A stretch of 64,000 nt of DNA from Cardiocondyla obscurior (lineage: Eukaryota; Arthropoda; Insecta; Hymenoptera; Formicidae), in assembly GCF_019399895.1 (NCBI RefSeq), contig NC_091876.1:3696381-3760380 (forward strand). Direction: 5' to 3'. The notes beneath the pieces were generated by a model, which saw only the letters and a list, made by a program, of their open reading frames with translations, did no database searches and had not been told where the DNA came from. Numbering within the stretch: position 1 is the stretch's first letter; the number at the start of each line of letters is the position of its first letter. A program made the translations under genes and the position numbers. Of the stretch, positions 36,267 through 49,890 are shown piece after piece.

Positions 36267-38833
36267 TTCGAGCCAATATTTTCAGTTTAGAAGCAGCTTT
36301 ACAAGCCAAAGCTTTTTGAAACGAGCAGAATTAGCTATTATTACGGGAATTAAACGTATTATGCCACATATTGCATCGTTGCAATAATAATTTGCCCGAG
36401 AAACGCATCACTTGACGATTACCGCTTTTCCTTATACGAGGCTCATTCCTGCATCTCATTCTCCCAAAGATTTTGTCTTTGTAATGATTGTTTTCCCAAG
36501 AATATGAGCGTTTCTGTTTACTGATGAAGTCTCGAAGATACGAAGGCCCTGCAAATATCGGGAGAGCGACGCCGTCGAGTTTTCGACGCCAAGAAAGAAA
36601 GAAAGAGAAAGAGAGAGAGAAGGAGAGAGAACTCTGATGGCATGGGGGCGGGATGAGGGTGGATTTCACCCTGGTCGCGGCGTCTCGCGACGGCGATGTC
36701 GTGCAAGATTTTTAATTAATCGATCGAGACGCAAGCGTTGTGCGAGCGCTGTCGTTTGCGGCGCGGCTGGTTCATTAGAGGCTCTTAATTAACTTGCGGC
36801 GCTCACGCGACTTCGCACAATGGATCGCGCGCGCGTATGTGTGTATGTGTGTGCATCTAGATCTGCCCGAGCACACGTGCTTACGTGCACGCGCGCACAC
36901 CCACACGCGTCTCAAGCTCGCGCCATTCAATTACATGTTAATAATATACGCAGCGCGGAGTTACATTGGCTCGCTTCCACGCCGGAAACTCGCCGAATCG
37001 AATCCACTTTCACGTAAAATCGAGCTCGAGGTAATCTCGAAGCCGGCGAGCGCGCGCAGATCGATCGGTAATTACATATTCGCACGGTGAATGCTTCTTT
37101 ATCGAGCGACAATGGAATTGATTCGCGACGGCCGCGTGCAATTAATTAGCGGTGACCGGCGCGCACCGGAGTGATTAGCACATACGCGGCTGACATTGCG
37201 CGTTCGCGACTATAATTGCGCGCTTGTGATACGCGCCGTGAAGAGCGGAAGTATTCCGATATACGCGGGCGACCCTTTGTCCCGGAATTACAGCATTTAT
37301 TACATCAACGATATGAACAATAATAGAAAGACGTGCCGTGTGAGTGGAAGCGCGGAAGAATTTTTTTTTTTTTTTTTTAATGAAGAAGAGAATGCGAATG
37401 TGTTTAACGCGTGATTACGGGATTGGCTTTTGTCGCAGATCGACGATAAGCGGAGTCGCGGACTTTTATTTCTAATACCTATCCCGCTCGCGATCGTATC
37501 TCGTTAACGTTTTATTATTCGGCCATCGCGTGATGTAACGAGAGCAGCGTCGTTATCGCCGGCGGATCGCGAGCTGGCGAGCACCGCGCTAGACGGCCGC
37601 CGCCGGGCGTCAAAATCGTTGAATGCACGTGCGTAATCACCGTAACGAGGCGCGAACTTTCGCAGTTAGACGCCTCGACTTCTGTCGCCGCTGAACGATC
37701 GAACAACGCGACGGCGACGCGAATGACAAGCGGCGACGGGGGAAGGGGACCTACCGCTTTCGCACGAGAGGCCGGATGAAAACGACCCCGAAATTGGTAG
37801 AAACTGGCAACATGTGTTCAGACAGGGCCGCTGCGTAAATGCGCCGGTCATATATATCCGAGGACGACACCCACGAGCTGTTCCGGCGAGCTGGTTAACC
37901 GCACTCGTTAACCAGTTCGTTCCATAACGCGTTTACTCCATAATCTAAAATCCCGCACGCACCGAATTCATCGCCCGAGGGTCGCGTGCGCGCGTTTTGC
38001 CTGTCGCGGCTTCTCCTGCGATATTCGAATAAGCCGAAATAAAACGGGCAGAAAAGAACGTCAAACGTCTTAAGAGCGACGGCTTAAGAAGGAACGAATT
38101 TAGACGCGAACCGGTTTTACGTTATGGCCGATCTACGTTTAATTGCGATCGTTTTTTAGACACCGACGTATTTCGACGGCGAGAGGAAATGAAAAAGGGG
38201 TCTATTATAATTCTAGTTTAAACGTTTCTACGGGCACATAAAAAAAAAGGAAATAAAAGGGCAGGAGTCAAAAGTCGATAGTGTCGAATCGGTTTACTGT
38301 CGGCTGAGCCGCTCGAAAGACTGGCTCAACAGCTCATAAAAGGGCGCGAGCGGGAAATATATGTCGACATTGAAAAGTTTGTCGAACAAGCCCGGCGACA
38401 TGTTGCCAGGATAGCGCTATAACTTAACGCCGCCGTCGATATATGGGAGAGGACCTGCCGGCAGCGGCGGGCGTCCCTTCTCCTTATCCTATGACACTCG
38501 CTCCATCCAACCTGCTTCCGCTACCCCCCCGTTCCGTCCCCTTTGTACAGCATGCCTACGAAACTTTACTTACTGGCACCTTCGGGTTATGTGTGAGCAG
38601 AAACGGCGAAAATATGGCATCGCGATTTACGGCACCGCCTAAGCGCGGAACCCTCGAAAGGACCGATTCTCGCGAGCACATTTGCGACGTGAAACATTAT
38701 CCCGCCATCGACTCTTTCATTTTTTTCTGTGCGCTTTATATATATTATTAAAAGAAATCATGTGCGAGCTACGTGCGCGCTATTTTTTAATGATCTCAGT
38801 TTCAAACTACGAAAAAAAAGTCATGCGACTTAC

Positions 38834-38877
38834 CGATCTGCATGAGCTTCAGCGGAGTTGTAAAGTTCTGCCGGTGA
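38834..38877 (-). other. Minus-strand 44-nt exon candidate
   Basis: Acceptor TTTATGTTACAG ends at 38878 and donor GATCG|GTAAGTCG starts at 38833, both read on the minus strand. Two of three frames are open. It lies 156 nt beyond the 39033-39154 candidate in the same direction. Confidence 0.2.
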
Positions 38878-39032
38878 CTGTAACATAAAGTTAAACAATA
38901 TTAATGTTCATGAGCTGAAAATTGTTAACGTTTAAAAAAAAAAATTACGAGTATGTATTTGATTCTTTAATAAAAATAAATAAAAATTAAATTAATAAAA
39001 TGACGAATAAAAAAAAAAAAATTAATTCTTAC

Positions 39033-39154
39033 TTAAAAGTTGCTCCGCTGGTGCAGGATACCCTTCCTGGGCCTCCTCCTCCTCTCAGCACTAGTCTCCA
39101 ACGAAGATGTTAGTCTGCTGCTCTTTCGACGAAAATCTTTCTCTGGATATTTAT
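39033..39154 (-). other. Minus-strand exon candidate, one open frame ending at TAA
   Basis: On the minus strand a T-rich tract ending in TTTGTTTCAG precedes the segment, and TTTTAA|GTAAGA follows at 39032. Only one frame is open. It encodes about 40 basic, Arg/Ser-rich residues ending in HQRSNF, with its TAA as the last three bases. It may be a terminal coding exon or a poison or non-coding exon. I do not recognise the peptide. Confidence 0.25.
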
Positions 39155-42131
39155 CTGAAACAAAAAAATTATATTTTATTAGCAAAAATCTAATCTCCGA
39201 CTTGACAGTCAACGTAGGCTCGCTTGGCACGAACCAATTATCAGCTAATTTAAATATCACCTCAATTTTTTACAGATAGAATATTTTATAAAAAATTTAG
39301 AATTATCTACTTTTTTATTCCCTGACTGACACACGTATAAAACTTTCAAATGCAATCTTTGAAAAGTGAAGCGTGAAAATAAAAATAAGGAACCTGGTTT
39401 CTCACAGAGAACGGTGTGTCGCCGTTTGCAAGAAACTCCAGCGGCTGAAAAAATATGCGTGACGGCGAGAGCGAACGACGGCTATTGTAACTGGACCCTC
39501 ACGTAAATCCGCATATAAAACGCGTGTCAAACAATTAAAAAATGTTCCGCCTGCCCGGCGCTTTTTCAGCCCGTTTAGATTATCCGCGCTCGCGGGAGCT
39601 AGACAAACGAATGCTGCATAGTTCTTTCCGCCGGGGGATGAGCCCGCGCGTTCATCGCTGAAAACGAGTATACCCGGTGTACGTGCAGCCCTGGCGTTAG
39701 CTGTAGGCTGGGGTCGGTGCAATTAGGGGTATTAATTAGCGGGTACTTCATACCGCCCCCCTTTCCGCTTCGTTCTGCCGCCCTCTCGCCGCTCTTCCGC
39801 TCCTCTTGTTCTCATCCCCGAATCAGCCAGCCTCCCCTCGCCCTTCTCTCGCCAACGCACGCTTCTCTTTCTCCCGTGGTCGCTCTAAAGTGCACCAACG
39901 CGCACATTGGTGGACCAATACGAACAAGAGGCATACATAGCTAATTACACGGTTTTATGTCATCCACCCGGAGCTGATATAGAAACATCCCGAGAAACTT
40001 GTGACATCAGCGAAAGAAGTGTACGCGAGGGGAAAGCGCAAGAAGAGGTGGCTGCGCGGCGGGATCGAAGATTTAGTTATCGTTTTTTACCGCTTTCGAG
40101 CACCCAAAGCATGGAGGTAATTAACCGCGGAAATATCCCGTGCAACTGCGAGGACCGTAACACGTGCGCGCCGAGAACTTCGCGACGATAATTGCAATTT
40201 TTATCTCAGATTTATCAAATCGATACAAAAATAATCGAGATAAATTTAACAAGTCTTTTAGCGATCGACTGTCCGTTTCCCCGCTGTGAAAATGCCCCGA
40301 CATCGTCGTTTACTGCAAATTTTCGATTTCCAATGTTATATATACATATATACATACATATTTTTTTTTTTTTATCGAAGCTCGGAGAAAAGTTTTATAA
40401 AGCCGTTTTGCTGGCGGTAATTAAGGGCTGCGATTTTGTTATCCATACTTATACTTTATTGGCGGACAATTGGAAAAACGATCAGCGATGAAGCTCGAAG
40501 ATATTCTGCCCGTTTTATTTACGTGGCGGTATCCGTTGAAGAGGACCGCAAAGCCGCTATCATAGGGCGGTTAACGTCGGCTGCCAGGAGGGGTTAGATA
40601 TTCATGTATTTAAATTTATTTATTGGCAGGATTTTTGCTCTCGAGGGTGACGGCGGGTGGAAAGCTGGACCGAGCCTTCACCCCTTTCAAGTCCCTCCCC
40701 CTTGGCCGCCTCTCGTTGCCCTCTTGTCGTACAGTTGGCCGTTAAACCTTCGATGCTCTACAACCCTTTCTGGGTAATTTTCTCGCTTAAAGAGATCTCG
40801 GCCAATTACACGGGCTATCCGACGGGCGTTGAATTTTAATCGAAATAAAAGAAAGTAGAAACCCGCTTTGCCGGCTCTTTACGCGTCTCCGTACCCTCTC
40901 GATCTTCGGAGGGCGTCTAAGAAGGAATCGCGACGCGTGTGTACGCGCACACAACACACGGGCAACTTTGTGCCGGCGCGATTTCGATCGTCGCTGACAT
41001 TCAACCTTCGCGGCACGTCCGGGGGTGAGAGACGCGAAAGAACTTCTTCCGCCTCGCGATTAAGTGGTTGGAGATTCGATGCGTCATTCTGTATCGGCGT
41101 GAGTCACGGGGAAACTCTGATCTTGAAAACTTTATTCGACATTATTGGGAAATAAATCGTGCGAAAAGCAATATGCATCTTCATAACGCTTTTCTTGAAT
41201 TAAGAATACGAAATCAAGATATATATGTACGTAATTATTCTTTTACAGCAGAAGTAATGCAGCACGTAACGTAAGAATGTTTTTTAAGTGCAAACAATAG
41301 AGATATGCAAGTGAGAAAAACAAGTAACGGACGGTAACAATAATTAAATTTCAGCAAAATATTTTACAAGTTATTAAATATTATACGGTATGAAAAAGAG
41401 GATGAGTTTAAAAAAATTCTTGAAAACAAATACCTCCCCGTCGCGGCACGGGTGCTGCCATGTCGCGGAGGCGTAATAAACTAGCTAGCCTCCCTCTTAC
41501 CACCCTCTCGCAACCCCTCTAATCAATTTCCTAAAGTATCCACATACGATCACGATATCATTCCCAAGATTAAGACACGCGTTCCTTATTTATCTAACAA
41601 ATCAGTATAAATTAAAATATTATTTTCGTTATCGATCACATCGCGGAGATGATACTCCACCCGCGTTTCACTTCTATTCGCAACGTGAAATATTAAATAT
41701 TCCTTTCTTTCCACCCTCGACGTTGAAACGGACACGTTAGAAATGTGATTCGGGCATTAACGTGTCAGTGAAGTTTCCCTCATACGAGTGAACACATGTA
41801 GACGCGTAATTGCGCCTTTTGTCAACGACTTTGCGCCGAAGAAAGCTAATAAGTATCGAGAAACACGAGTTGAAGTAACTTTTAAGAACTACGCCGAGAA
41901 ACCGGGGGTGGCTCCCTCGGCTGCGGCCCGTAAGAGTGACGAGGGGCAGGCAAGAGGGTTGCCATACTTTATGAACAGGCTTCACATAAATTGTCGCGGC
42001 TCTTTAAGAAATTGGAAAAAGGCGCGAGCGCCTTGCGTGGAACAGCTTGCGCTGAGAACTTTTCAACTACTGTCGGACACTAACTAGAAGGGGATTGCCG
42101 AGACGAATGAGTGAATGCGTGCACACCGATA

Positions 42132-42156
42132 CGTGCGTGCGTGCGTGCGTGCGTGC
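42132..42156. repeat. (GTGC)n microsatellite
   Basis: About six tandem units of a tetranucleotide. Confidence 0.9.
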
Positions 42157-44157
42157 TTACGTACATTATACGATTGGCAAGAAAAACAATACCCGGAAGA
42201 AGCAAATTTTACAAATAAAAATTTGCATATATCTCGGAAAAATTATTATTTTATATTTTTTTTCTCTAAATAAGAATTTTAAACCCAATAAATAATTAAA
42301 TAACGTTTAAAAATTATTTAATAAAAACGTTTGATACGATTTCACGGCATTTTGTAAAATAATTTTAAAGCACGCCAATGTATTTTGTTGTCTTTATAGT
42401 ATATCGTCTAAGTTTGAAAGTTTTGTTTTATCTGGAACGCCTTACTTTTTAATCTTAGAAAATCGAGCGTCGAGAACTTTTGATTAATATCTTCTTTACA
42501 TATATAAAGGCCGTAAACGAAGGGTTTCTCGCCGGAGTGACAACGAGATCATGCTGGGAAGGGTGATGCGGAGGAAGAAGGATGTGTATACCTATGGGAC
42601 ACATTTCCCGGGTAGGTAATCTTCGTTCGAAGGCGAGATATTACATTTGAATAAATGTCGCCGCGGATAACCGGCGGCGCCGATCGCAAATGCGATCGCG
42701 AAATATCTAGGCGGGCCTGTCGCGCGGCGTGACGCCCCGTGGGAAATATTTGCTAATATTGATCATATCGTCATTAATGGCTTGTCGCGCGGCAGTTCCC
42801 CGCGTCACCTAACTCGCGACACCCAACTTCAACTGCTCCTCTTGTCTTTGCTCGGCGCAGTGTTCCACGAGTACACGATAATTCGCGCTAATCGAATTAT
42901 TCCGTAGACACCGCTCTTCTGCGCTTTACTCGCAATCGCGACAACGCGCCCGCAGACGCGGATTTTACCTCGCGCGAACTTAGAAAAAAAAAAAAGAAAA
43001 AATAAAAAAAGAGAGATGTTTGCGATTCAAAGCTTTACTACATGTTGTAAAATCGGATTTATTTTACGGAGGCTAATGTGCAGAAGGGCCGACAAGAGGG
43101 TGGAAGGGTTCGCGTCAACCGGGGGTGTCCGGTAAGGTGCAACAGCAACCGTCCGTAATAATAACGTACGCCGTTCTGCGCGAGAGGGCGGACGAGGAAG
43201 AGGGAGTAAATCGGAATTTATCCCGAACGCGGGCGCGCGGTCGCGACCGTATCTCGTCGGACTCACCCCCTGTGGCCACTCGACGCGTCCGCCGGTGTTT
43301 ACCGCAATTATTAAATGTAAACTCATATTTCGTAATTGCCAAATATTGGCGGTCCGATCGTTCGGCTGCGGCCCGATGCGCCTCATGCGGGGGCTGGTTG
43401 CGAGAGGCGTCGTCGAGGGGGCGGAAAACGGCGGGAGGGAACCGGAGCCGGGTGAGAGGGGCACTGTTGCTCGCATCGTTTCATCCCTTCTCGAATAACA
43501 ATCCTACCCCTCCGCGCCGCGACCCTCGAAATGAATTAAGCCTCGGCGAATCGATAAATGAACGTTGGGTACGCGCGACACGCACCGAAAAATCTACATC
43601 AGACGTAAACGGATTGTTTGATCCATTCGATATATGACGCTTCTAATAAATCGCAGCGTTATTGCGCGCACGGTATACAGCCGAGAGAATCAGAATATCA
43701 TGAGGTGATATATTATAACGGTTTCACGTAGCTGGATACGTTATCTGGTTCGCATTTCGTTTGAAGAAGCTTAGCGCGGTTCGCGTGCAATCCAGCGCAA
43801 CGATATGCAACAAAACTAGCCATCAAATTTATTTCCATCAAAGAATTCTCGGGCTCCATTCGTAAAGCGCCTGCTTAAAATTTCCTATACAACGTTTTGA
43901 AAATACAAAGCGTACTTGTGACGAGGTATCAGGGTTGATTTAAAAAAAGCGATTCTCGGATAACGGCCGGGGGGCGAAAAGGGTTGGAAGGGAGGACGAT
44001 ACCGTGGAGGGTTGTCAACGGAGAGCGGCGTCAGCTTGTGTAACTATCGGTAATTAATCAGAATCATCCCCGCATATCGTGTCCGTTGGACGAGAACGGG
44101 CGAAGGTGCCTCAGCGGTGGTGGTGGTGGTGCCCACCACGAGAGGGTAGTTAACCGG

Positions 44158-44165
44158 TGACGTCA
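44158..44165. promoter_or_regulatory. Perfect CRE octamer
   Basis: TGACGTCA inside GGTGACGTCACGCCCG, a CREB/ATF consensus. About one such octamer per window is expected by chance, so the functional weight is low. Confidence 0.2.
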
Positions 44166-46252
44166 CGCCCGTGGTGACATCTGGACCGGCACTAACCGCG
44201 CCGAGCCGCGTTGTCCGTCCGGTGGACACTGGGCGCTGAACGAACACCGTCCCAGCACTAACTCCCCGGATCCGGATCAAAATTACCCTGCGCGCCCGCC
44301 GCGGCCAGGCCGCACGCCGCGCCGGCTGGCTCCAATTAATTTCGCATTCGGCACGTTCTGCGCTCCCAGCTTTCCCGGCCGGTCGCGAACCGGTCGCGAC
44401 ATGACGGCCGCTCCGCGATGGAACCCCGCATTTTGCGCGAAAGACCCCACTCGAGAATACCGAAGAGCTTGAAATTTCGAAGCGAAATTACTTTCCCCCG
44501 CGTTCGATAAATCGTTCGGCGGGCGGAACGATTCAAATTGCACATCTGCGGAATGCTAGGCCGCGATCACAATCGACGCGGAATTGTTTCGAATTTTTCG
44601 AAGACGGATATTCGTACCTTTTTCACGGGGACCGCGATTAAAAACGAACAGTCGTGTAATTGTAGACGCGGGAAAATATTAATTTAAAGCCCGCGCGAGA
44701 GTGCAACTGCGGATTCACCAGCTCGCTCTTTGAGCGGCGAACAAATTCGGGAACGTCCCTCCGTTCTCGTGGCTATCAATTGCGGCTAATCCTTCGACAA
44801 AGCCGCTGGGAAACTCTTGTCCGGCGCGCTACAGGAACGACTGCAAACTCGCGACGTAATCTGACATTTATCCACGGCGGTGTCAATCGTGTCATCGTCA
44901 CTCGTAACTCGGCGCCGTTTATGGAAACCCGCGCGCGCCCGATGATCGATCGGCGATCGAGGTTTTCGCGAGGCGCGCGGGCTTTCGGTGGGACAATTAA
45001 AATTCGTGCGACTCGGTAGCTCGGTCATGTATATTAGATACCCAATTCCAGCGGTAATCCAGCTATAAATATCTCTGAATTATATTTTCTGCCGGGTTCG
45101 AGAGGGCATCGCGCAACGGACGATTTGTCCTAAAAGGGTGGAGAAGGGACGGCGGACGGCGCCGTGTGGTGTCTGTTTACCCGTCAATCGTACGATTAAA
45201 TTGGATCGCCGGTATTATCTTTTAATCCCGGCGCGTCGGTAGAATGGTGCGGCTTTCAGGGAGGGGAAAAAAAAGAAGAAAAAAAAAAAAATAAATCGGT
45301 ATAAAATTTCACATTGCCCCGGCCGGCCGTCGGGTTATAGTCTCGCAATCGGGAGAGTGAAACGATTTGGAAAACGCGGCACGCCAGTGCTTTATTTCGC
45401 GCTGTAAACTCGAATTCCCGTTTTGTATCAGTCATCAATCATTCGCCTTGAACGTATGGAGTGCGCACTGGATGTCGCTTTTGTTACAGATTTCTCAGTC
45501 GCGTTTCAAAATTTATCTTTCCCTATCAACATGATACGTTAACGCCTCTCGAATGCGATAATCAAAAGTGTCGTACTTTTTTTTAGATATTTAGCTTCAA
45601 GAGAGCGAAGATGACAGAATCGCATTATAAAATATATTTTCTAAAAAGAAAAAAAAAGAAAAAGTAAACTGAAATTAATAGTAAAAAAAAAATAAAAAGA
45701 AAAAGAAAAATTACAACACGATTTTTTTTCGCAACGAACGTTTCATCTCACGTTTTAGCGAGACACGATATCGCGAATTTCTTGCCGCGGCTTTTGGCTG
45801 TTTATCTTCCATCGTTATCGCGCAACGAGGGCCACTTCCCTCTTCTCTTTCTCTCCCTCCCGTATACGGGGGTGGTGGGTAACGGCTAATCCAATCCTAT
45901 TTACATCGCGGAACTGTCGCGGCGGCATTGACGCGCGCGGAAATAAATCCCGACACGACTAACACGAACGATCGCGCGCGTCCGCCGCGCGGCGCGTGTA
46001 AATCCCGAGCTTTCTCTCGGAACAAATCGAATGTCGGTCGATGTAAATGAATTCCGCTCTAATTGCAATTATGCGACACGAATGCGCATAAACGTTCGCG
46101 TTATGCGATAAATGACACGTCACTCAGAGGCCGGCGCGGAGCGGCGCTCGTCCGCTCTCTCACGTCATTGCGAATTTATGAAATGGCGATCGTTATATCC
46201 GTATCGGGCCCTCTCGAAACTGTTCGCGTTATAATTGCAATTAATCAATAAT

Positions 46253-46260
46253 TGACGTCA
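46253..46260. promoter_or_regulatory. Second perfect CRE octamer
   Basis: TGACGTCA in an AT-rich, homeodomain-core-rich context (AATTGCAATTAATC upstream). Same caution as for the copy 2.1 kb upstream. Confidence 0.2.
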
Positions 46261-47353
46261 TATAATTGGGCGGCCGCCGAGACGACGGACCGTTAAACAT
46301 TCACGTACGGGTGTCTAGTGGATGGCATACCGAAATGAGCTTCCTAGTCCCTCAATTTTGCGCAAGACGCGGCTACGATTGTTAACAAATGCGGCATTCT
46401 AGACGTAAAAGAAAGACTAATACATTTATTCACGTAATAATAAATGTATTTTTCATATTCTTCCTTGTCTATCTCGATAACAGACTGACCTAAATCTGTA
46501 TAGTGTAGTATTCGGACTCGGGTTTAGAAAGAAATTTTTGTATGTAAAAAAAAAAGTAGGATACAAAATTTATGACAAATAAAATTTGTCGTAAGCTAGG
46601 TAATTAGCAATACAATGGGGTATTAAAATTAAAAATTATGAATACATTATTTCGCTCATTGTTATTAATTACTAACTGCGTGGCGCAATCCCAGGCGTAT
46701 TTATAATTAAATTAATTTATACTCAAAGATATCTTTAGAAAAATCGGTGGGTAATGAATTCTTATATTATCACATATATAATTATACGATCTCGCTATCA
46801 GAAATCAATTAGCGGGTTAACGAAGTCTGTAGTTTCCCGGGACGGGTCATCGGGTAATTTCATTTCGCGATGGAGAGAGTCTTTGAATCGACGGAATAGC
46901 CGACTTGGAAAATCCGAACCGTGATCGATAATACATCGCGCCTGGCAGTTTCAACGCAAATACCGCCTTGCCGAGAGTGAATGGGTAAAATTGGTGAGTG
47001 TGTCGATCGCTAGGTATACCGTGTAAATACGCGATTACCCCTTGTCCTCCGAATCGAACTCCAGCTTCGTCGAGGCTGTTGTTCGGATCGGTCCGATTTA
47101 TTTATCGGCTGGCTATAATTAGCCCCGTGCTTTACTGTGGATCTGCGGCTTCGTCAGATATCCGCGAATCGCACGCGTTTATTAACGACCGGAGCAAACG
47201 TCGCGCAAGTATCCGAACTCGTTTAAATGCACCGGCGAGAATTGCATTCCAATAAATCGGTCGTTTACACTTTCTCTCTTCGTCTATCTATTCTTTCAAA
47301 GTCCTCTCATCTTTTTTTTTTTTCTACTCACGCGTGGGCGTGTGTGCGTACAC

Positions 47354-47382
47354 GCGTATATATATGTATATATTATACATAT
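47354..47382. repeat. TA-rich palindromic stretch
   Basis: Alternating TA with ATG interruptions, self-complementary over much of its length. Confidence 0.7.
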
Positions 47383-49871
47383 GTTTTTTGGTAGTATATG
47401 CTTCGAAAGCCTTCCACCTGTTGCTAAAAAAAGAAAACTATTTTGTGCCGCTATTGTAATCAATATTTGTACTTTTTCTTAAATTAGTACAATTATTTTT
47501 TAATAGAACATAAAATAATATTTTCTGTATTTTGTGAATAGTACAGATATATGCACGTGTATTTATGTGAATGAATAAAGCTTTAGAAAAGAAACTGTGG
47601 GAGCGAATATATTTTTTTATTTTATTAATTTTATTTAATTTAATATTTTTTTTAATTAATAGTACCCCGATTTTTTTATTTTTAATCTTTTAAATGTCTC
47701 TAATTAAGTAATAAAATAATTGAAAGAATTATTTTAAAATTTACGTAATTACAGATTCACAAAAAGTATATCATTTAATTTTTCTGACGACAATTAAGTA
47801 TTCTGATTATGAAAAGCGTTACTACATAAAAGTATTATTACGCAATCACGACTTTCACTTTCTAACGTGCATATTGTACAATTACATATTGATTTTTTTA
47901 TATGTATAACGTTACTCGGAAGGCTCGAACCAGGGCGCATCTCGTCGCTCCACCGCGGTGCCTGACTTAACACTACCGTTACTACTTGGCGTTTAATCCC
48001 CGCGTTTGCCGCATGCTTTTCTCCGCGGATACTCGAATGCCGCCATTCCGTCGCCTCGAAAGAGCACGCCCGTTCGTGCGGAAGAAGCTAGTTCGCAAGT
48101 TCGAGCCTCGGACGGGAGAGCAGTTCTCGCGCTCGTTATGAGATTAAGGAAAAAGCTTCGAGTCACGAGAGGGTGGCGAGGTGGAGACCGGGGCACCCGG
48201 GGCCCACCCATGGAGACGTGCCCTCTTTCGGGGTGTCCTATCACCGACCCGAGCTTATTCCGCCCCTAAAGCTCGAGCCACACCCGCAATCATGCGCAGT
48301 TTCCACCCATCGGCCAATGAAAGCGCCTGGTAGCTTGCAAGCTCGCCGCTCCGGCTCCAGCTTTCGCGTTCCTGCCACTCCGACCAAACACCACGTGGCA
48401 CGCGTTCGAGTTGCACGTGCATTCGCGGAGCTGCGAGAGCCCGGTGCGCGCGCGAGAACGGGCGCTTGCGAGGAAGCTTCCGAGGGGTCGAAACGACGAC
48501 GGTTCGCCGGGAAGAACGTGTCTTTCTTTAACCTAGGTTCCGGTTTCTTCGCGCGAGCCACTTTAAGCCGTTCTTTCCTACGCCAAATTTTGTCTATCAC
48601 CCCCCTTACTCCTTTGCCTATCCTCGCCGTCTTATCTCTTTCTTTCGCTTTTCTTCTCGTCGGGTCCCTTAAAACGCGTATAAATTAATCAGGCATATTG
48701 TACTCCTGTGACGTGAAAGATTTAACTGTGCTTTAAGAAACCTGATATCGTCAACTATCGCTCTCATTAAGAAGTCACGAGCCACCGGCAAGACCAGATT
48801 TTAACAAATTTCGGACAAGGTAGGAAAATAATTTATCCTGTCGAAATTATACTTTTGTTCATAAGAAACGTATTAAAATAAATGCATGATTCATAAAATA
48901 AATTTATAAGCTTGAAAAATTGATAATTATATAAATTTTTTTTTTAAGTGTTAATAATATTAAATACTTTAATAATTAATTATTTTATAAAATCGAGAAA
49001 AATTCATGAGAAATGTAATAAAATCTTTTAAAGAGATTATTTTATTCGCGTAGAATGTGATTAATAATATAAGTAGCGTTATATAAAATGTGCATGTGCG
49101 TAATGAGATTTTTTTATATGTGTAATTCAAGGCATGTAAGAAGATTTGATATTGTATAACAGACGTTAGTGCCAGTGGAAGCCGATATTCAACAGTTGGT
49201 CTTTCTTTTATCTTTGAAACTTAACCCTCGATGCTACCGCCCTTCAAATAAGCACCCTCTGCTCATACATCCTGAGAGAAGCATTTCTTGAGGGTGTAAC
49301 GAAAGCATTAAAAAAAAATCGAGTGTAATTTTTACGTGAAACAAGACGAAAGTATATTCTTAATAACGAGATAAAGTAACGAGTAAATAACTAACTTTTA
49401 CACTGTAAAATTAGAAACATTCTTTCTAATAATAATATCGAACAAATTATTTATCGCAACTTTCCCATTTTTGATTAAATATTATTATAATTAATTCTCA
49501 TATTACAAGCATATTTGAGCAAAATTTATTACAAATTTATCGATAAAATTTCAGGCTATAGATTAAAAAAATTTTATACTTAACATTCTGCGTACTAAGA
49601 AAACTTGTATATTTCCCTGCAAAAATATTAAAAAAATTCTTTTCTTAGAAATAAGTTTTAAGCGTTATTATCTCGTTTAGTATACGAATACGAAAATATC
49701 TGCGTAATAAATTGGACGAGCTAATTTATAGTTCGACGGTGTTCTTTCTTCGTTTGCCCAGCGAAGGAATTCGTGGATTCGTTGCAATAGGTGCGGCCAT
49801 AGGTGTAACATATTTATGTTGTGAACCGGCCGAGTGCGAGCAATAAATAGCGGAGGCATGGGAAGGGTGAA

Positions 49872-49890
49872 AGAGAGAGAGAGAGAGAGA
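49872..49890. repeat. (GA)n microsatellite
   Basis: GA run of about 19 nt. Confidence 0.9.

Larger units (their letters stand above)
33932..41999. other. Downstream flank with unassigned minus-strand exon candidates
   Basis: It holds a (GA)n run (34831-34853), a 27-nt poly-A (36234-36260), a GA-rich tract (36592-36630) and an 18-nt poly-T (37361-37378). AT-rich DNA lies at 38930-39030. Minus-strand splice-bounded segments lie at 38834-38877, 39033-39154 and 39394-39444. Two minus-strand donor-like sites (33946, 33994) sit beside the inverted repeat. No domain is recognised. Confidence 0.5.

Noticed and set aside
43027..43637. Frames of 149 and 170 codons on opposite strands
   Set aside because: High CpG content makes stops rare. 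No domain, and no splice sites that would link them to anything.
44158..46260. Two CRE octamers as a regulatory pair
   Set aside because: About one per 64 kb is expected by chance for this palindrome, and nothing links the two functionally.
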